Shown here piece by piece: positions 36,353 to 48,889 of a DNA stretch of 64,000 bases. Position numbers and translations under genes: made by a program. The notes beneath the pieces are model-generated. The model saw only the letters and a list, made by a program, of their open reading frames with translations, did no database searches and was not told where the DNA came from. This stretch comes from Clytia hemisphaerica (Eukaryota > Cnidaria > Hydrozoa > Leptothecata > Clytiidae). The stretch's first letter is position 1; each line of letters begins with the position of its first letter. Location of the stretch: NCBI GenBank assembly GCA_902728285.1, contig CACVBU010000038.1, forward strand, positions 1 to 64,000, given 5' to 3'.

Positions 36353-39300
36353 TTAATCTGACTCTAAAATGTTAGGAAAATGTGTAACATAAGAATATCC
36401 ACCATCAATATCCAAACATAAACATTGCTCTGAGATTTCGGTAATACTGATTATACTTAATTTATTTTGAAGTTGGACTCTCTTTACCAATGGTTTTCTT
36501 TCTCCAGGCTTAAAACATTTTAAGAAGCTACTTGATGGCTGAAAGATTTGAAAAGGCTGAACATCGAAATAATTACCAAAAGCAACATAAAAATTGTTTC
36601 CATCATCTGTCTTGAAACAAGCGAAGCGATTAATTGAGAAATAATGACCTGTGTTAGGGAGACAGATATGCTATTTCTACGCGTCTCCTTGGTGCGACAG
36701 CTTGATCTAATGATGAAGCCACCAAGCTTAATAGATGGAAATGTGAAAGTAGAAGAATAAATTGACATAAAGCGATCGGTAAATAGTGAACTTTCTTCTT
36801 TTGAAACAGCATATGGTAAAAAGGCGCCAATACCGGTCAGATTTAGATTGATTTTAAAAGTATGTTTATGATAGGTTCCTTTCAGCTGCTTGATATACTT
36901 ATCCTCCTTTGTGCCAGGTTCAATACAGGTTTCTTCTAGATATGGAAGATGATTAGATGCTGAAACTGCACATGCTAGTTGAAATGGAATATTCTGTGTG
37001 CCATGAATCAGTTTTAAAATATAACCATTCTTATCCTCAAAACTAAACAAACTGTATACATAAAGAGGGCAAGTTCCAAGACTGTTTGAGGTAGGTGATT
37101 CAAAGAATGAATATTGATGGTCATGTAGCGACGTGGATATAGCTTGTCAAAAGTGGAGCAAAACAAAAAAATAAATCTTCTGGCAGTGACAATATCATCT
37201 GGGGTAATTTTTGATTTCAGTAATAAATGAACTGCATGGGCAAGCAAATAAAAGTGTTCAAAATAGATGGAGGGTAAAAGGTTCGACATGACGGGAACAA
37301 AGTAGTATAATAAAAATGAACGAAACTCTGAGGCTTTCCAGTAGCCAAGATTACTTTTATTGTTCGGGGTGCACGTGATATATAATTTGGTGGTTTTAGT
37401 GATACCAAACGGTTTTCAATAGAAGGTAGACTTTGATATACAGAATAAGATTCACTTTTATGAGAGCCATCAAACCATAAAGACATTATCAGTTTGGTAA
37501 CTCCTAAAAGAACAGCATGCATATAGTCAATTCCCATTCCACGGATAATATCATGTTCTGGTAAAAGTATTAACGGAGAAGGTCCTTTAACCCCTTTAAC
37601 ATGAACTAAACTGTCAGAATTGGCTGATTCAATAGCATGCTTTATAGTACCTGCATGTGTTCTATGTGGACCAGTTGGATTCGATTCATCAAAAGGAAAA
37701 GCTCTAACATTCCCATTCTTATTTGTCTTCACTGTTTCTCCAGACTGCAGGCATTTTGGACAACCATAAAATGAATTGAATTGTTGAAAGTTCAATGCAC
37801 TAGCTTTGGCAGGCATATCAAGGGTACCACAAAGCAAAATGGATTTCAGAGTAACTTCATCATTAATTTTGGTTCCAAAATATGCTAATTCTTTAATTGT
37901 CTCAAATTGTGGTGGCAAAAACAGTAACATGTTTGGATGTGTCTCCCCGTACCACAGGCCACTGATTAAAATGTTTTCCTTTTTCCTTCGATCTTGAAAG
38001 GGCAACTCATTAATGGTATAAAACACAGGCCAAATTGAAGATTTAATAGACTTGAACAGCGGTACACCATCCGTATTCCACATAAACGAAATATTGAAAG
38101 GATTGTTCAAAAATGATGAATAAGATTTATACAAAGAAAAGTCATAAATGTCTGATGGAGATGAAGAGGTACGAGTAAACCTGTGCTTTAATTTCTGAAG
38201 CATGCCAGTGCGAGAAAAAATTGATTTAATTTGACTTTTGAGGTCGAACTCCATAAATATGATTTTGCAATAGGTTTTCCAGAGTTGCTTGACTGACAGC
38301 AAGAAGTATTTGAACAAACTTTGTCAGCCTTATCGATTTTCATCAAACACTCTTTGCAAAAATAGTGCATCTTAACATCAGGTGAAAGTGAAGCAAGTAG
38401 TTTTTTTAGGATAAACAAGGATTTCGGAAAAATATGGTTTGCTGGTAAAAGGATGTTTAAAAGAAGAATTAATGAAGAAAGAGCAACACCAGGAAGCTTG
38501 AATTTTTGTGAAAATGCAATCACCATGGTTATAGCAGCACCAAGTGTTACTGTGGCATCAGGGTAAAGTGCTGAGGAAAACTGGCTTTTCATATTGGCTT
38601 GTTCTTGAATGTCGTCATGCTGCTGCTCCTCATTTGGTTCATCTGTCAAGTAGAAAGTATTTTTAAAACTATAAGGCTTAAAAAAAAGGACATTGTTTTT
38701 TCTTTGCCCCAGCCTATATGTTTTTTTTATATAAGCAAGTGTCTGCCCCCTTTGGTCAGGCTTGTGTATACTTTCAGAGCATCCCCCCTGTGGACGAGAG
38801 GAATTTTTGGAATTTTTTTTCACTTGGAAATCCTAAAAAAAATAAAAGAGGATATGAAAAATCCAGGGTTTTTCCTCCTCATTCAGTCATCCAGTATCGG
38901 AAAGTCCATAAAATTTGCTTTATTTTCTTACCAGGTATCAGACAATCCAGAATTTTTCCCTAAAAAATCCTGAATGTACGGAAATCCTGGAGTTTTTCAA
39001 AGGTAAATTGTTATGGAAAATCCATGTCGTCCATAGGTGGGGTTATGAACTATAACTGGAATGTCTTTTTTTACTAAGACCACCTCAAACCCTTTTTGAC
39101 AGAAAAATTGACAACTGACTTGAAAAATATTTCAGGCTGACTTAGCAGCTTAGGTCTTATTGTTTATGTTATGTTTAGGCCGAGATCACAAATAACTTGT
39201 GTTCGCGTCATCTGACGACTTATAATTTTAGTTATAAATTTCCGACACTTTCGAGTCGGAAGTCGGAAAAACGACGGATTTTTTACGTGACCATCTGAGT

Positions 39301-40410
39301 TATGAAAAAATGTATGGGTAGCTCTCCTCCATTTGAATATTTTCTCATAATGTCAACTGACCGACTCATATTTTGGAACTGAAAATGACGCGAAACACAT
39401 TTGTGATCTTGGCCTTATCTTACGAAATCTGCAAATCTGAGCCTTCATGTGCTTCTTAATTATTATGCTTATAAAAGAAAAATGCATGTACTCTCCTTAC
39501 ATCTTGTAAAATTTCACAACAAATTATAGTTATAATATGTATCAAAACATTGTAATCTCACCAAATTTATCACAGTCAAAGTAAATAGAATCAGTGTCAT
39601 CATTTTCGTCCAAAAATTCAGGAATGCTTGCAAACTCATCTTGTAACTTGAAAACTTCCACCAGATCTTCCACATTTGTACTATCATAATGGCTTGTTAC
39701 ATAAGCTAAAAAGGCAATATGATGTGTACATTAAGCAAATACATTATGTATAAAACACAATGCCAACAATGTAATAATACAACTCTCAGGCCGACACCTC
39801 CTTGCTCGTTTCTTTTATTATTTACCCTCTGGAAATCAGGGAATCAGAACATTGAAGAAAGTATTTTTCCAGGCTACAATTTTAGGCACATCCCGGCTAA
39901 AAGAACACCGACTTTCACTGGGGGGGGGGGGTACGATAAAAATGCAAAATACGCGTCGTTGGGCTTTAGGGTCTAGCTAAAGGTCCACCCATATACAACT
40001 TAATAATAATAATACAACCAGTCAGTTCCCAATAATGCTCGAGCCCTGGAAGAATCACTTCTGTCAAGCACCCTTCTCCCCTCCAGTTCGTACGTACTAT
40101 TTTGGTGGTCCCAAACTGCAAATCTAAAACACTTACATTCAAAAACATCACCCAAATCTGGTAGATTTGACGCATCGTCATCATTGTATGATTCTTCTTC
40201 GACTGACGCTGACGTACTGCATTCGTCTACCATCTCTACATCACTCTGGAGCTCAAAATCATTCGAGTGATCTTGAACAGGATCTACGTGAACATCATCG
40301 ACGTCTGTTACATCAATGCAGTCATGAAAGACTTCATTAGTGTCAGTTAAAAATAATTCCCTTTTCCTGTAATATGTGGAACGCGACCTACCGGCCTGAC
40401 CAGACGCCAT
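36353..40410 (-). CDS. EnSpm/CACTA transposase, three exons, four one-base deletions
   Basis: The exons are 40410-40137, 39705-39562 and 38642-36353, all with GT-AG borders and matching phases. Total 2708 bases; four missing bases would make 904 codons. Exon 1 starts MASGQAGRSRSTYYRKRE and is then very acidic. A Cys-rich block (HYFCKECL...KVCSNTSC) lies near residue 235. The core has NTDGVPLFK (near 327), IWPVFYTINELPFQDRRKKE, LCGTLDMPAKA, YGCPKCLQSGE, NPTGPHRT and HDIIRGMGIDYMHAVLLGV (near 503), then NIHSLNHLPQTVL. These blocks are typical of animal EnSpm transposases. Frames shift near 38255, 37355, 37069 and 36667, always by one lost base. It would cut and join the element ends. It is divergent from the BEN gene. 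Confidence 0.88.
39178..39414. mobile_element. 237-bp MITE in transposase intron 2, TTA TSD
   Basis: The ends GGCCGAGATCACAAAT and ATTTGTGATCTTGGCC are inverted. TTCGCGTCAT next to the left end pairs with ATGACGCGAA at the right. TTA flanks it at 39175-39177 and 39415-39417. A 3-bp TTA duplication fits Harbinger-type transposition (TWA), which is an inference. Its end resembles the one at 46770. Confidence 0.72.
39917..39931. other. G-run in transposase intron 1
   Basis: A run of about a dozen G interrupts AT-rich intron sequence and is followed by TACGATAAAAATGC. It resembles the G-run tips of the 2183 and 2592 elements, but no matching C-run end or duplication was found nearby. It may be a solo tip or a G-quadruplex-prone tract. 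Confidence 0.3.
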
Positions 40411-40628
40411 TACTGAAACGAAAAATGGCGCCTGAGCTGTCTTGTCAATCAAATAATTCGAATGTTTGACGTTCGAATCAATAATTCGAATTTCGAATAA
40501 ATTGACGTTCGAAAATGTTTTTTAAAATTTAAAGTCACCCATTTTTTTTTTTGAAATCGGACGCAACTGGTCAAGTTTTTTGCTATTCTTGGTCAATTAC
40601 TTTGTTAAAGTTGTGAATAAAATTCATC
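40411..40628. promoter_or_regulatory. Divergent promoter region of the EnSpm element
   Basis: 218 bp separate the transposase ATG (40410, minus) from the BEN gene ATG (40629, plus). It contains five TTCGAA words between 40457 and 40513, two of them as TTGACGTTCGAA or TTTGACGTTCGAA, forming a regular cluster. By position it should drive both genes. The role of TTCGAA words as binding sites is inferred. Confidence 0.5.
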
Positions 40629-43600
40629 ATGGTTCGTACACAAAGAGAAAGGAAACCCTCAGCCAAACTCGCTGACAATATCGGTAAGATGATTGTAATT
40701 TTAAATCGCTCATATCTACTGAAGAGCTAATAATTTTTCGACTTTTGATCCGGTGAAATAGATTTGTTAAATCTGGTCTTCGCGAAAAGGCACAGATTTT
40801 TCCTTTAACATGGTCAGCACTAAATAATAGATTAATTCTTTTAGGAGAGGACACTGGGCCATTGCTCAAAATTTTGTACACCATCGAGGAGAGTAATGGT
40901 AAAAGGATGCAGCAGACACTACCCTTTTCAAGGCTGAAGCCAAAATGCTTAGTTACCGGCGAGGAGCTACATTCAGAAAATTTGGTTGAACTGCGCCACT
41001 ACAACTTTTTATACCCCCACACCGACCAATATTATGAAGCCATCCTTATGGAAATTAAGAAGAGAAAAAGAACGATAACAGGTTGATTGAACATCATATT
41101 TATTTCATTATTTATTTCGAGGCAATTTCTTAAAGCAGTACAAATCATTGTTTGAATAACTAAGTTCAGTTTTTGAAGGGAGTTGTTTTTAAGTGTTTCA
41201 AAAATACTGTGGACACTTTACCTCCCAATCAAAAATATATACACCGTTGTAAAGATGTTTTCAAGGAGAATTAAGTAATGAATTAAAAAAAAAATTAGAT
41301 TGGAAATGAAGATGAAAAAAAATTATTTTCTTTAAAATTTCATGAGTTTTAAGAATATTTAAACCTTGTTGGTTTCAAACCTTGTTGATTTCAAACCTGT
41401 GTTCAGATTTTCGTATCTATCTTTAAAAAAAATTACACTGTCAAGTAGGTCATTTGTACTTGAAATAAACATACTTCAAAGGGCTGTAACTTTATTCAAC
41501 CATACAGTAAAAAATGGTTTTGAACCAATAGAAAAAAATTTAATTTTATCTTGTTTTGCATTTTCAAAAAATTGAAACCTATTCCATCTTTCTCCTCACA
41601 AATACCTTTCCAACGGTGTATAGCTTTAATATATAGCATCAAAAAATGCTGAGACCATCATAGGTAAAATGTTTACTGTTGAGACGAACGAAGGTCTTTC
41701 CATACGAATAAACAGATATGTTGAGGCCGTTTATCCTGAAAATAAAAAATAAAGAAACTATTATCATAAGAGCTTTGAAAATCTCAGAAAGACAAAATCG
41801 GATAAAAATATCAAAAAATACTCTTGACAATCCGTAAAATATTTTACCTAACCAATTTAATTTCCAGGTCTCATAAGCACTTTATTTCATAATCAATAAA
41901 TCAAATACAAATACCTCTTCCAATTTCAGAAGATATTCCAATTTCGGAAGATAGTCTTGAGATGCTCAACGAATCCGATGTTGCTGCAAGTCATAATCCA
42001 AGACAAGAAGGTATCCTATAAATAATTTAAAGATATGTATAAGAACAGGAAGTAGACTTCTCATGCCAGTTCCAGGAAGAGGCTTCTTCTATGATGATAC
42101 AGTGGAATTTTGGCCTAATGTTGAACGATGGGAATTTACTAATATTAATTCCAATTGAAGCAAAGCTTTTCAAAGATGTATGGAGATTAAATTGACTTTA
42201 TAACTATTTAGATACTTTCGTCTAGCTTTAATCAGTTGCAGATAATTGTAGGCATTTCTGGTACTAAATTTCAGTAAAACTGTATATTTCAGGAAAGACA
42301 ACCAAACCAAAGAAAAAGAAGCAAAAGTGCAATAGTGGTAATTTTTTTTCCCCAATTTTTTTGAACGAATTAAGACAAATCAATTGAAGCTGAAGGAATT
42401 GTTTAAAAGATACAATACTACCAAATTTTTCGGACTGTTCTGCGAAATGCCCCCCCTCGATCAATACAGACTTGTTACTTAACCTTGGATAAATTTCCCA
42501 GAATAGCGCTCACCAATCAGTCAATATTGTATTAGTTTAACATACTTCTATTACCTCTATCTCTAGATGAATTCAAACAACAAGTCGATGGAAGAAAGAA
42601 GCAAGCTGGCATTGAAGTAGAAAATCTCACCAATGAACCAGGTTCCATCAATTTGTTTCCTTTAAATAAAAATGAAATTATTTCTGTTAAGTACACAATA
42701 AATGTCTAATTGTGCTAGCACCTTATACTTTAATGGGATAAATTTTTTTTGGAATTAAATTTTGCGGTTAAACTCATCAGCAAAGTTTTAAAACATTTTT
42801 TAATGTAAGTTTTTGACATGTTTTGACTTATTTGAAAACAACTCGCAGATAACACCTTTTGTAGATAACACCCACATAATTTGATCCTTATAAAGTAGAA
42901 GGATTGGCAAGAAAATTTTTATCAATTTTTTTTAACAGGTGACGTTGAAGCCATAACAGCTCAAAAGCAAAAAGGTACATGAAGAATTCCTACGTTATGA
43001 TCATTAAGAACTTAAGTCTCTGTGCAAGTATTTTAGTATTTGTGCAAGAAAATGGTAAATTCTCTATCCCCATCCCATTCATTACTTTTTCTTAAATCTT
43101 AGCCAAAGACAACCAAACCAAGCAGGCAAAGGCAAAAACAACGAAGATCCTTGCACAAGAAATTCTGGAAAATAAAGGTATAATTAATTTATCAGAGGTT
43201 AGAAAGTAAATCTATACTAAATATCTCAAATTGATTCAAATATTATAATTAATATTTAATTAATACAAAGAAAACCTCATTAGCCATTTTATACAACTTA
43301 TTTGAAATTTCACATTTTTGAAACAGTTTTCTTTTTCTACAGAAGCATCAATCAAAATAAATCTAAGTGGAGATTTGTTAGATAAATTTGTTGACATGGA
43401 CGACATTAACTATCAAGTTAATGACATGAATGATTCTGAAGGTAACTTTTGATATTTGAATGAAATAATACTGCACGCACCCCTCGGATTTTTTGTTTTG
43501 GTGTAATTTGGATGTTTGACACAAACTTTTTACATTATGTAGCTCACCAGTACAATATAATTGGAGAACAAGAACATGATGATGATTTCAATATAAAATC

Positions 43601-46600
43601 AATTTAAAATGTTGAAAGTTAACTTAATGAAATAAACTATTTTCACAGACTTTGAAATAACCAAAAGCAATGCAGACCAACAGCAAAACACGAAATTTCA
43701 ACCACCTAAACAGTACCAGCCATCATATCAACATTCCCAATTCAATATTTCACCACTACAAGAATTGACACCACCACCAAAACTAGTACAACAGCCACAA
43801 ATAGATAAACAAACAACTTTCAGACCTAACCAAATAACTTTCAGACCTAACCAAGCAACTCCACCCTTCCGAAATCACCAGGAATATACTGAAGCTCAGA
43901 GTAAGATGTTATTATAATTCTTTCACATTCATATTCACATTTATTTCAGCATAATCAACAATAGCAAAACACTGTCCTGATATGAAATTTAGAAGCAATT
44001 AAAAAGATCCAACAGAACTTAACAGGAACATCCCATTGTTCAAAAGAAGAGTTACAAAATTGATGCTATTCAAACCGATATATTTTCATAGAGAAAATCG
44101 TCTCAGATCAGAATATATGTTGGCATTGAATACTGAAGTGCTTTAATTTGTGTACATGGTGTTTTTATTCACTCAAAATTTTCAATATATCAATTATATT
44201 TTTTATTTTAGGAAGCAGGGATCTTTCGCCAGCTCCTCTCAAACTACCAAATTCTGATTCTGTTCAAGGTATGTTAAAGTTTTCTTTCAAAAAAAAAGCT
44301 TTTGAGGTAAATACTTATCCAACCAAAACTTTTCAATGTGGGAGTGTTTTTTGAGACCCTTAACTCTTAATTGATTTAAATGTTGTCAAAATAGTCAGTG
44401 ATATAAGTTATTTCACTTTTCAGAAAGATCACCTGTTTATCACCATATGGAAGCAAAAAAAGGTATGTATCATCAAAAAGCTTGACTTGTAAAAATCATT
44501 GTTAAGAATGTAACAAAAGTATCCATAAAGGCTTTACTGTTTCTTTAAAATTTGCCTAAACTAAATCCATTACCATCAATTTTCCTTTGCCATTTCAAGC
44601 CTCGAAATAAAATTATAATTTTTGGGTCGGACAATGTCTGATGCCCAACTGTTATTTTGAGCCCTTCCATTTACTTATTTACAAAAAATATATTCTTAAC
44701 TCGTTTCTTTAACAGTGTCTTGTAGCAAATGTCTTGCAACAAACAAGGAGTTGAGAGAGTTGAAAGAAAAACTTAAACAGAAAGGTAACTTTGACTTTAG
44801 ACAGAGTGACAGTACATCAAAGGAAGATAAGTGCCATTTCCTTTGACCACCAAATTAAATTTTTCAAGTTAACTGCCAAATTAAATTCCCTCTGAAAAAA
44901 CTTTTTAAGCCATCTGCCAAATTAAATTCCTGTCAAAATGTCTCCTTTATGTACTCAAAATAGTTTTTTACGTAACCAAACAAGACACAAGGAGATATAG
45001 TAGAGATGACATTCAGAATTGCTTCCAAATTAATATGTTAAAAAAATAATAAAATTCCTTACTTTTTGATGAAAATATTCCATATTCCATTGATTAGATA
45101 AACAATTGAATTGCATTAAGAAGTTGGTTCCTGATATCCTGACATCACTTGCAGAAATTACGCACCATGCAGAAAGTGACAACCCAGTGAGTTAAAATCT
45201 AAATTAAAGAAATTTTTTGTACAAATGAAATACATTAAGCAGTTATTGGGACAAAGTTGAATCTAATGCATTATCTATTCTCGGCAATATGACGAGACTG
45301 CATCCATTTAAATATTTCGTTTTCAAAACCTAATTCCAATTTATATTTATAAGCTCATAAATCTGGTTTCTTGGTAGTTTTTTATTCACTATTTATGCGC
45401 GTCGGATAATAATTTCATATATTTTACAGTAAATATTAAATTTGTCAAAATTATGTAAAATGGCTTGAAATTTTACAAATGCTTTCTAGCCTCTGTTATA
45501 CCCTGCTTCTTTGGCACTGTATCACATAAAAGTGGAAAATTGTATATAGTTGACAATGTCAATTTAATTTCAGTATGTTGAAGTTAGTCAAGAATCAGAC
45601 CATGGACATGAAGAACTGCCCGATTCTAATTTGGTATGATAATGTTTATTATCAGTATTAAACCAAATGTCCTGTTTTTGCACTTATTTCATTAAGTATT
45701 GTATTCTAATGTTTTAATGGTCATATGTGAAAGGTCTTTAAAAATCAGATGAGAAAGGTTAAACATTTAGGAATTATTTCATTTTTCCTAGTATTCCAAT
45801 AAGACGTCAACGCCAAGACCTAGTGTGGTAAACAAGCCAAAAATGATCCGAAAAACAACCCCCTCGGTAGTAGAGGTAAGAGAACATTGTAGAACTTTGT
45901 TAACTCTATTAATTCAAAAAGGAGCCAATATAAACAAGCAGTAAAAATCCATAAAAATTAGGCCAAGGTTTTCTATTTCAATGAAATCAGGCGCTAAGAT
46001 CAAATCATTTCAGCACCTAAAAACTTATTTTATAGCAGCCTGCATATTCCGCTCCAAAGCAACTTTCTTCTAAAAGTCCCCAGTCAATAGGGGCAAAGGT
46101 AAGTTATTTATTCACTTTTCAATCAAAAATGAAAATAGTACATCCCTATACCTTAAGTGGATTAATTTTTGCAATTTTCATGTGGCCATTTTTCATTTTT
46201 ATGTTGATTTGCAAAAATAATAAGTTCATGCGTATTTTCCAATTGTACAAGTAAAATGCTAAAATCTTGCTTAAGCTGAAGTGTCAAATTACCATTTTTA
46301 AACAATTTTGCGTACAAAAATTTAATGCTGAGGAAATTCCTGATGCTTTAATAAATCAACACTTATTTTCTATTACAGTTTAAACAATTGAATGAATTTG
46401 CTCCACACATTATTTTGACACCAGATGACATGAAAAGGTTACAGATCCAGTCTTCGAACCTTACTAAATGGCGACCTTTCCTCAATGAAATTCTGGACAT
46501 CCTATTCACCAAAGAAGAATTAGCAAGGTAAATTTCTTGATTTTCAGTTTAGTCATTGGACATATTAATTTATTTCCTCAAAAGTGTGAAAACATAAAAT

Positions 46601-48716
46601 ACTTTTTTATTTTATAAAGCCACAATCACAAATAAATTACAGCCTCCATCCACCGAGGAAAAAAATCTGCGGTATAATTCTACTTAATTAAATTGTAGAA
46701 AGAAAAAAGCCTCGGGATGAAGATAATAAAACTAAATTTAGATCAGGCGCTATTGGTTAGGTTTGTTTAGGCGGCAATCACAAATATCTTCATTTCGCGT
46801 CCTCGTTGAGTCTAAAAAGTGAGTTGGTTGGTCGGTCGGTCGTAAAAATTTACGAGTTTCCATTTTGGAGGAAACTGCCAGCCAGCCAGCAGCCAAATCA
46901 ACTGCGTGTGATGGGTGGTTAAACCCAGACCTTTGAACACTGTGACCTCCGACCCCAAAATGGTGCATGTAATGATAAAAAAAGTCAAAATGCTGCGAAT
47001 GCGCTAGAAATTGTTTGCAAGAAATCGGCAATAATAATTTTTTGAACGAAGGAAAGGTCATTGACAGAAAAAGTCCGACAAATTTACCGCCTCATCGACT
47101 CAATTCTACTAAACCAGACGTAATCAATCGAACAGTTCAATTACCGAGCTAATCGAACTTTGTCGAACTTAATCGAACGACAAAAGTTCGATTAAATTCT
47201 TTAATCGAACTTTTCAAAAGTTGCTAAAATTGTGAGTATTCGATTAAGTTCGACAAAACATATTAAGTTTGACAAAGTTTGACAACGAGAAATGTTCGAC
47301 AAATTCGACAATAAAAAAATGACCTCCTTTGGGTACCACTGTGGACGGCCCCTTTGTATTTTGAGAAATTTGTGAGTATTCGATTAAAAATACCGTTCGA
47401 TTGGTTCGGTTAATTACGTCTGGACTAAATATTTGAGAGTCAGTCGGGGGACTCAAAACGAAGATATTTGTGATTGCCGCTGTTTTTTTAATTCGTAAAA
47501 ATGAAATGTCAAATTATAAGGACTCACATAATTTATTTGGACCCAGGAGATACCCACGTAGTTGTTTAGGACCCACAAATTTTTTTTTGGACCCACGTAG
47601 TATATTTCTGCACCCACGAAATACCCAAGGAAATTTTTTTTGGACCCACAAAGCCACGAGAACCACAATGGCTTGAGACCCACCGGCAAGGGCACGAACC
47701 AAGAGACCCACGAGGGCACGCAAATAATAACACTCGAACACAAGTTATTTGTGATTGCGATGTAATGCAATGATAAGATTTCTAAGTTTTTACAATGAAA
47801 ACTCTCACAATAGGTCATGTGCAATGGGGTCCATGGATAGAAAGACTGGTAATCAAAGACCTCCACTCAACCCCACGCTAATAGCTGATTTGAAAAGTAA
47901 GTTAAATTTTTATGATGATGCTTCAGACAACTTTAGGCTTACGATATTGAGTTTTATAGAGAAATGAGAAGCTGAAATCATTTACTGTAAGTCATTCAGA
48001 TTTAATGATTTTTTGTGCTGGAGGAGGTCTGCTTAAGTAATCGATGGAGATGGTCAATGTCAGGTAAATCCAATTTCATAAGAAAATTTACCTCGAGGTT
48101 TAGCTGGTTGTGCCATTCTTGTTTCACAGATTATGCAAAAATGAAGTGGCCTTACATCCCACCAGCAACTAAAGGTGAGAAAGCCAATGGATGTAGAGAT
48201 GAGGACATCAATCGTGTCATAAACTTGAAATGTGGATCAGCACGTAAACCTCCGGCATCAGGTATGCTCCTTTAGAAGTTGTTGATTGTAATGATAATCG
48301 TGGAATTAATGTACTCCATTTTGTTGAACTTCTGCGTCTTGAGCTCCCGAAAAGAAAGATTCGACTTTGAGATCACGTTTAAGAGGTAGACTGGGTCGAT
48401 ATAAACATTCTATTTTGATTATTTTACGGAATGATTCACTCTGGAGAATAACTCGCTTTCTTAGCGCGATTCTGTAAAGTACACAAATCAACAAAAATTG
48501 AAACGCCCGTTGCCGCCTAAACGCCCTTCAAGAAAGATAAATCTAAAGCAGCGACGATGCGCTAGAAAGTGCGCCGCGCTAGAAGAACGTGTACAGTAGG
48601 TAGAACGTTGACCGTGACGGGTACCTCTTCTTTATTTTGCAGAAAAACCGGCAAGGAGGAGACCTAAAAAGGAACTTATAGAAATACAAACGACAAACAA
48701 CGAGGAAAGTCAGTAA
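40629..48716 (+). CDS. BEN-domain protein carried by the EnSpm element, 20 exons
   Basis: My exon model: 40629-40683, 40845-41081, 41930-42010, 42293-42337, 42567-42641, 42939-42974, 43103-43177, 43343-43441, 43649-43900, 44212-44268, 44424-44462, 44716-44784, 45098-45186, 45574-45633, 45792-45875, 46039-46098, 46379-46527, 47814-47896, 48130-48261, 48643-48716. All junctions are GT-AG and the sum is 1851 bases, exactly 617 codons with no internal stop. It begins MVRTQRERKPSAKLADNI. Lys-rich and Gln/Pro-rich linkers follow, then a CSKC motif leading a short coiled coil (NKELRELKEKLKQK). The BEN domain lies near residues 472-560 (FKQLNEFAPHIILTPDDMKR, NLTKWRPFLNEILDILFTKE, ELARS). The tail is basic (KPARRRPKKE). 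BEN domains bind DNA. I infer a TnpA-like role on the subterminal repeats. Confidence 0.8.
43543..43607 (+). other. Possible alternative terminal exon of the BEN gene
   Basis: After an acceptor ATTATGTAG at 43542, the frame compatible with exon 8 reads AHQYNIIGEQEHDDDFNIKS and stops at 43605-43607. Using it would give a truncated protein without the BEN domain. It may be spurious, because the main model skips it cleanly. Confidence 0.3.
46770..47480. mobile_element. Inverted-repeat element in BEN gene intron, with nested insert
   Basis: The left end GGCGGCAATCACAAATATCT and the right end, its complement (AGATATTTGTGATTGCC), are inverted. TTTCGCGTC follows the left end, as in the 39178 MITE, so the two are related families. 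TTA precedes the left end but the right flank is not TTA. A further outer pair (CACAATCACAAATAA at about 46621 and TTATTTGTGATTGCG at about 47745) suggests another layer. A second element sits at 47114-47423. Confidence 0.6.
47114..47423. mobile_element. 310-bp element with CCAGACGTAAT TIR and 6-bp TSD
   Basis: The perfect 11-bp inverted ends are CCAGACGTAAT and ATTACGTCTGG. The flanks ACTAAA at 47108-47113 and 47424-47429 form a 6-bp duplication. The inside is built of AATCGAACTT / AAGTTCGATT words in both orientations. No coding capacity. The superfamily is not assigned. Confidence 0.72.
47519..47725. repeat. GGACCCAC-type repeat cluster
   Basis: About ten copies of GGACCCA(C), ACCCACGTAGT or AGACCCACGAGGGCACG lie within 200 bp of the BEN gene intron. 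They look like subterminal repeats of another small element ending near 47760. Confidence 0.55.
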
Positions 48717-48889
48717 ATTATATTTATTTTTTCAACATAACCTTTTCTATGCTGTTTATATATGTTATAACTTTTACCTTGTACCTCATTTTATTTATGT
48801 CACCTGATTTTCAAGCTTCAGAATACAAGTAACAAAATGTAATTTCAAATAAAAAGCTTGATTTTCTTTCCCAGTTTCCAAACTTTTAT

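Noticed and set aside
47453..47866. 137-codon minus-strand frame in the BEN gene intron
   Set aside because: It is a translation of the GGACCCAC repeat cluster and overlaps BEN exon 19 on the other strand.
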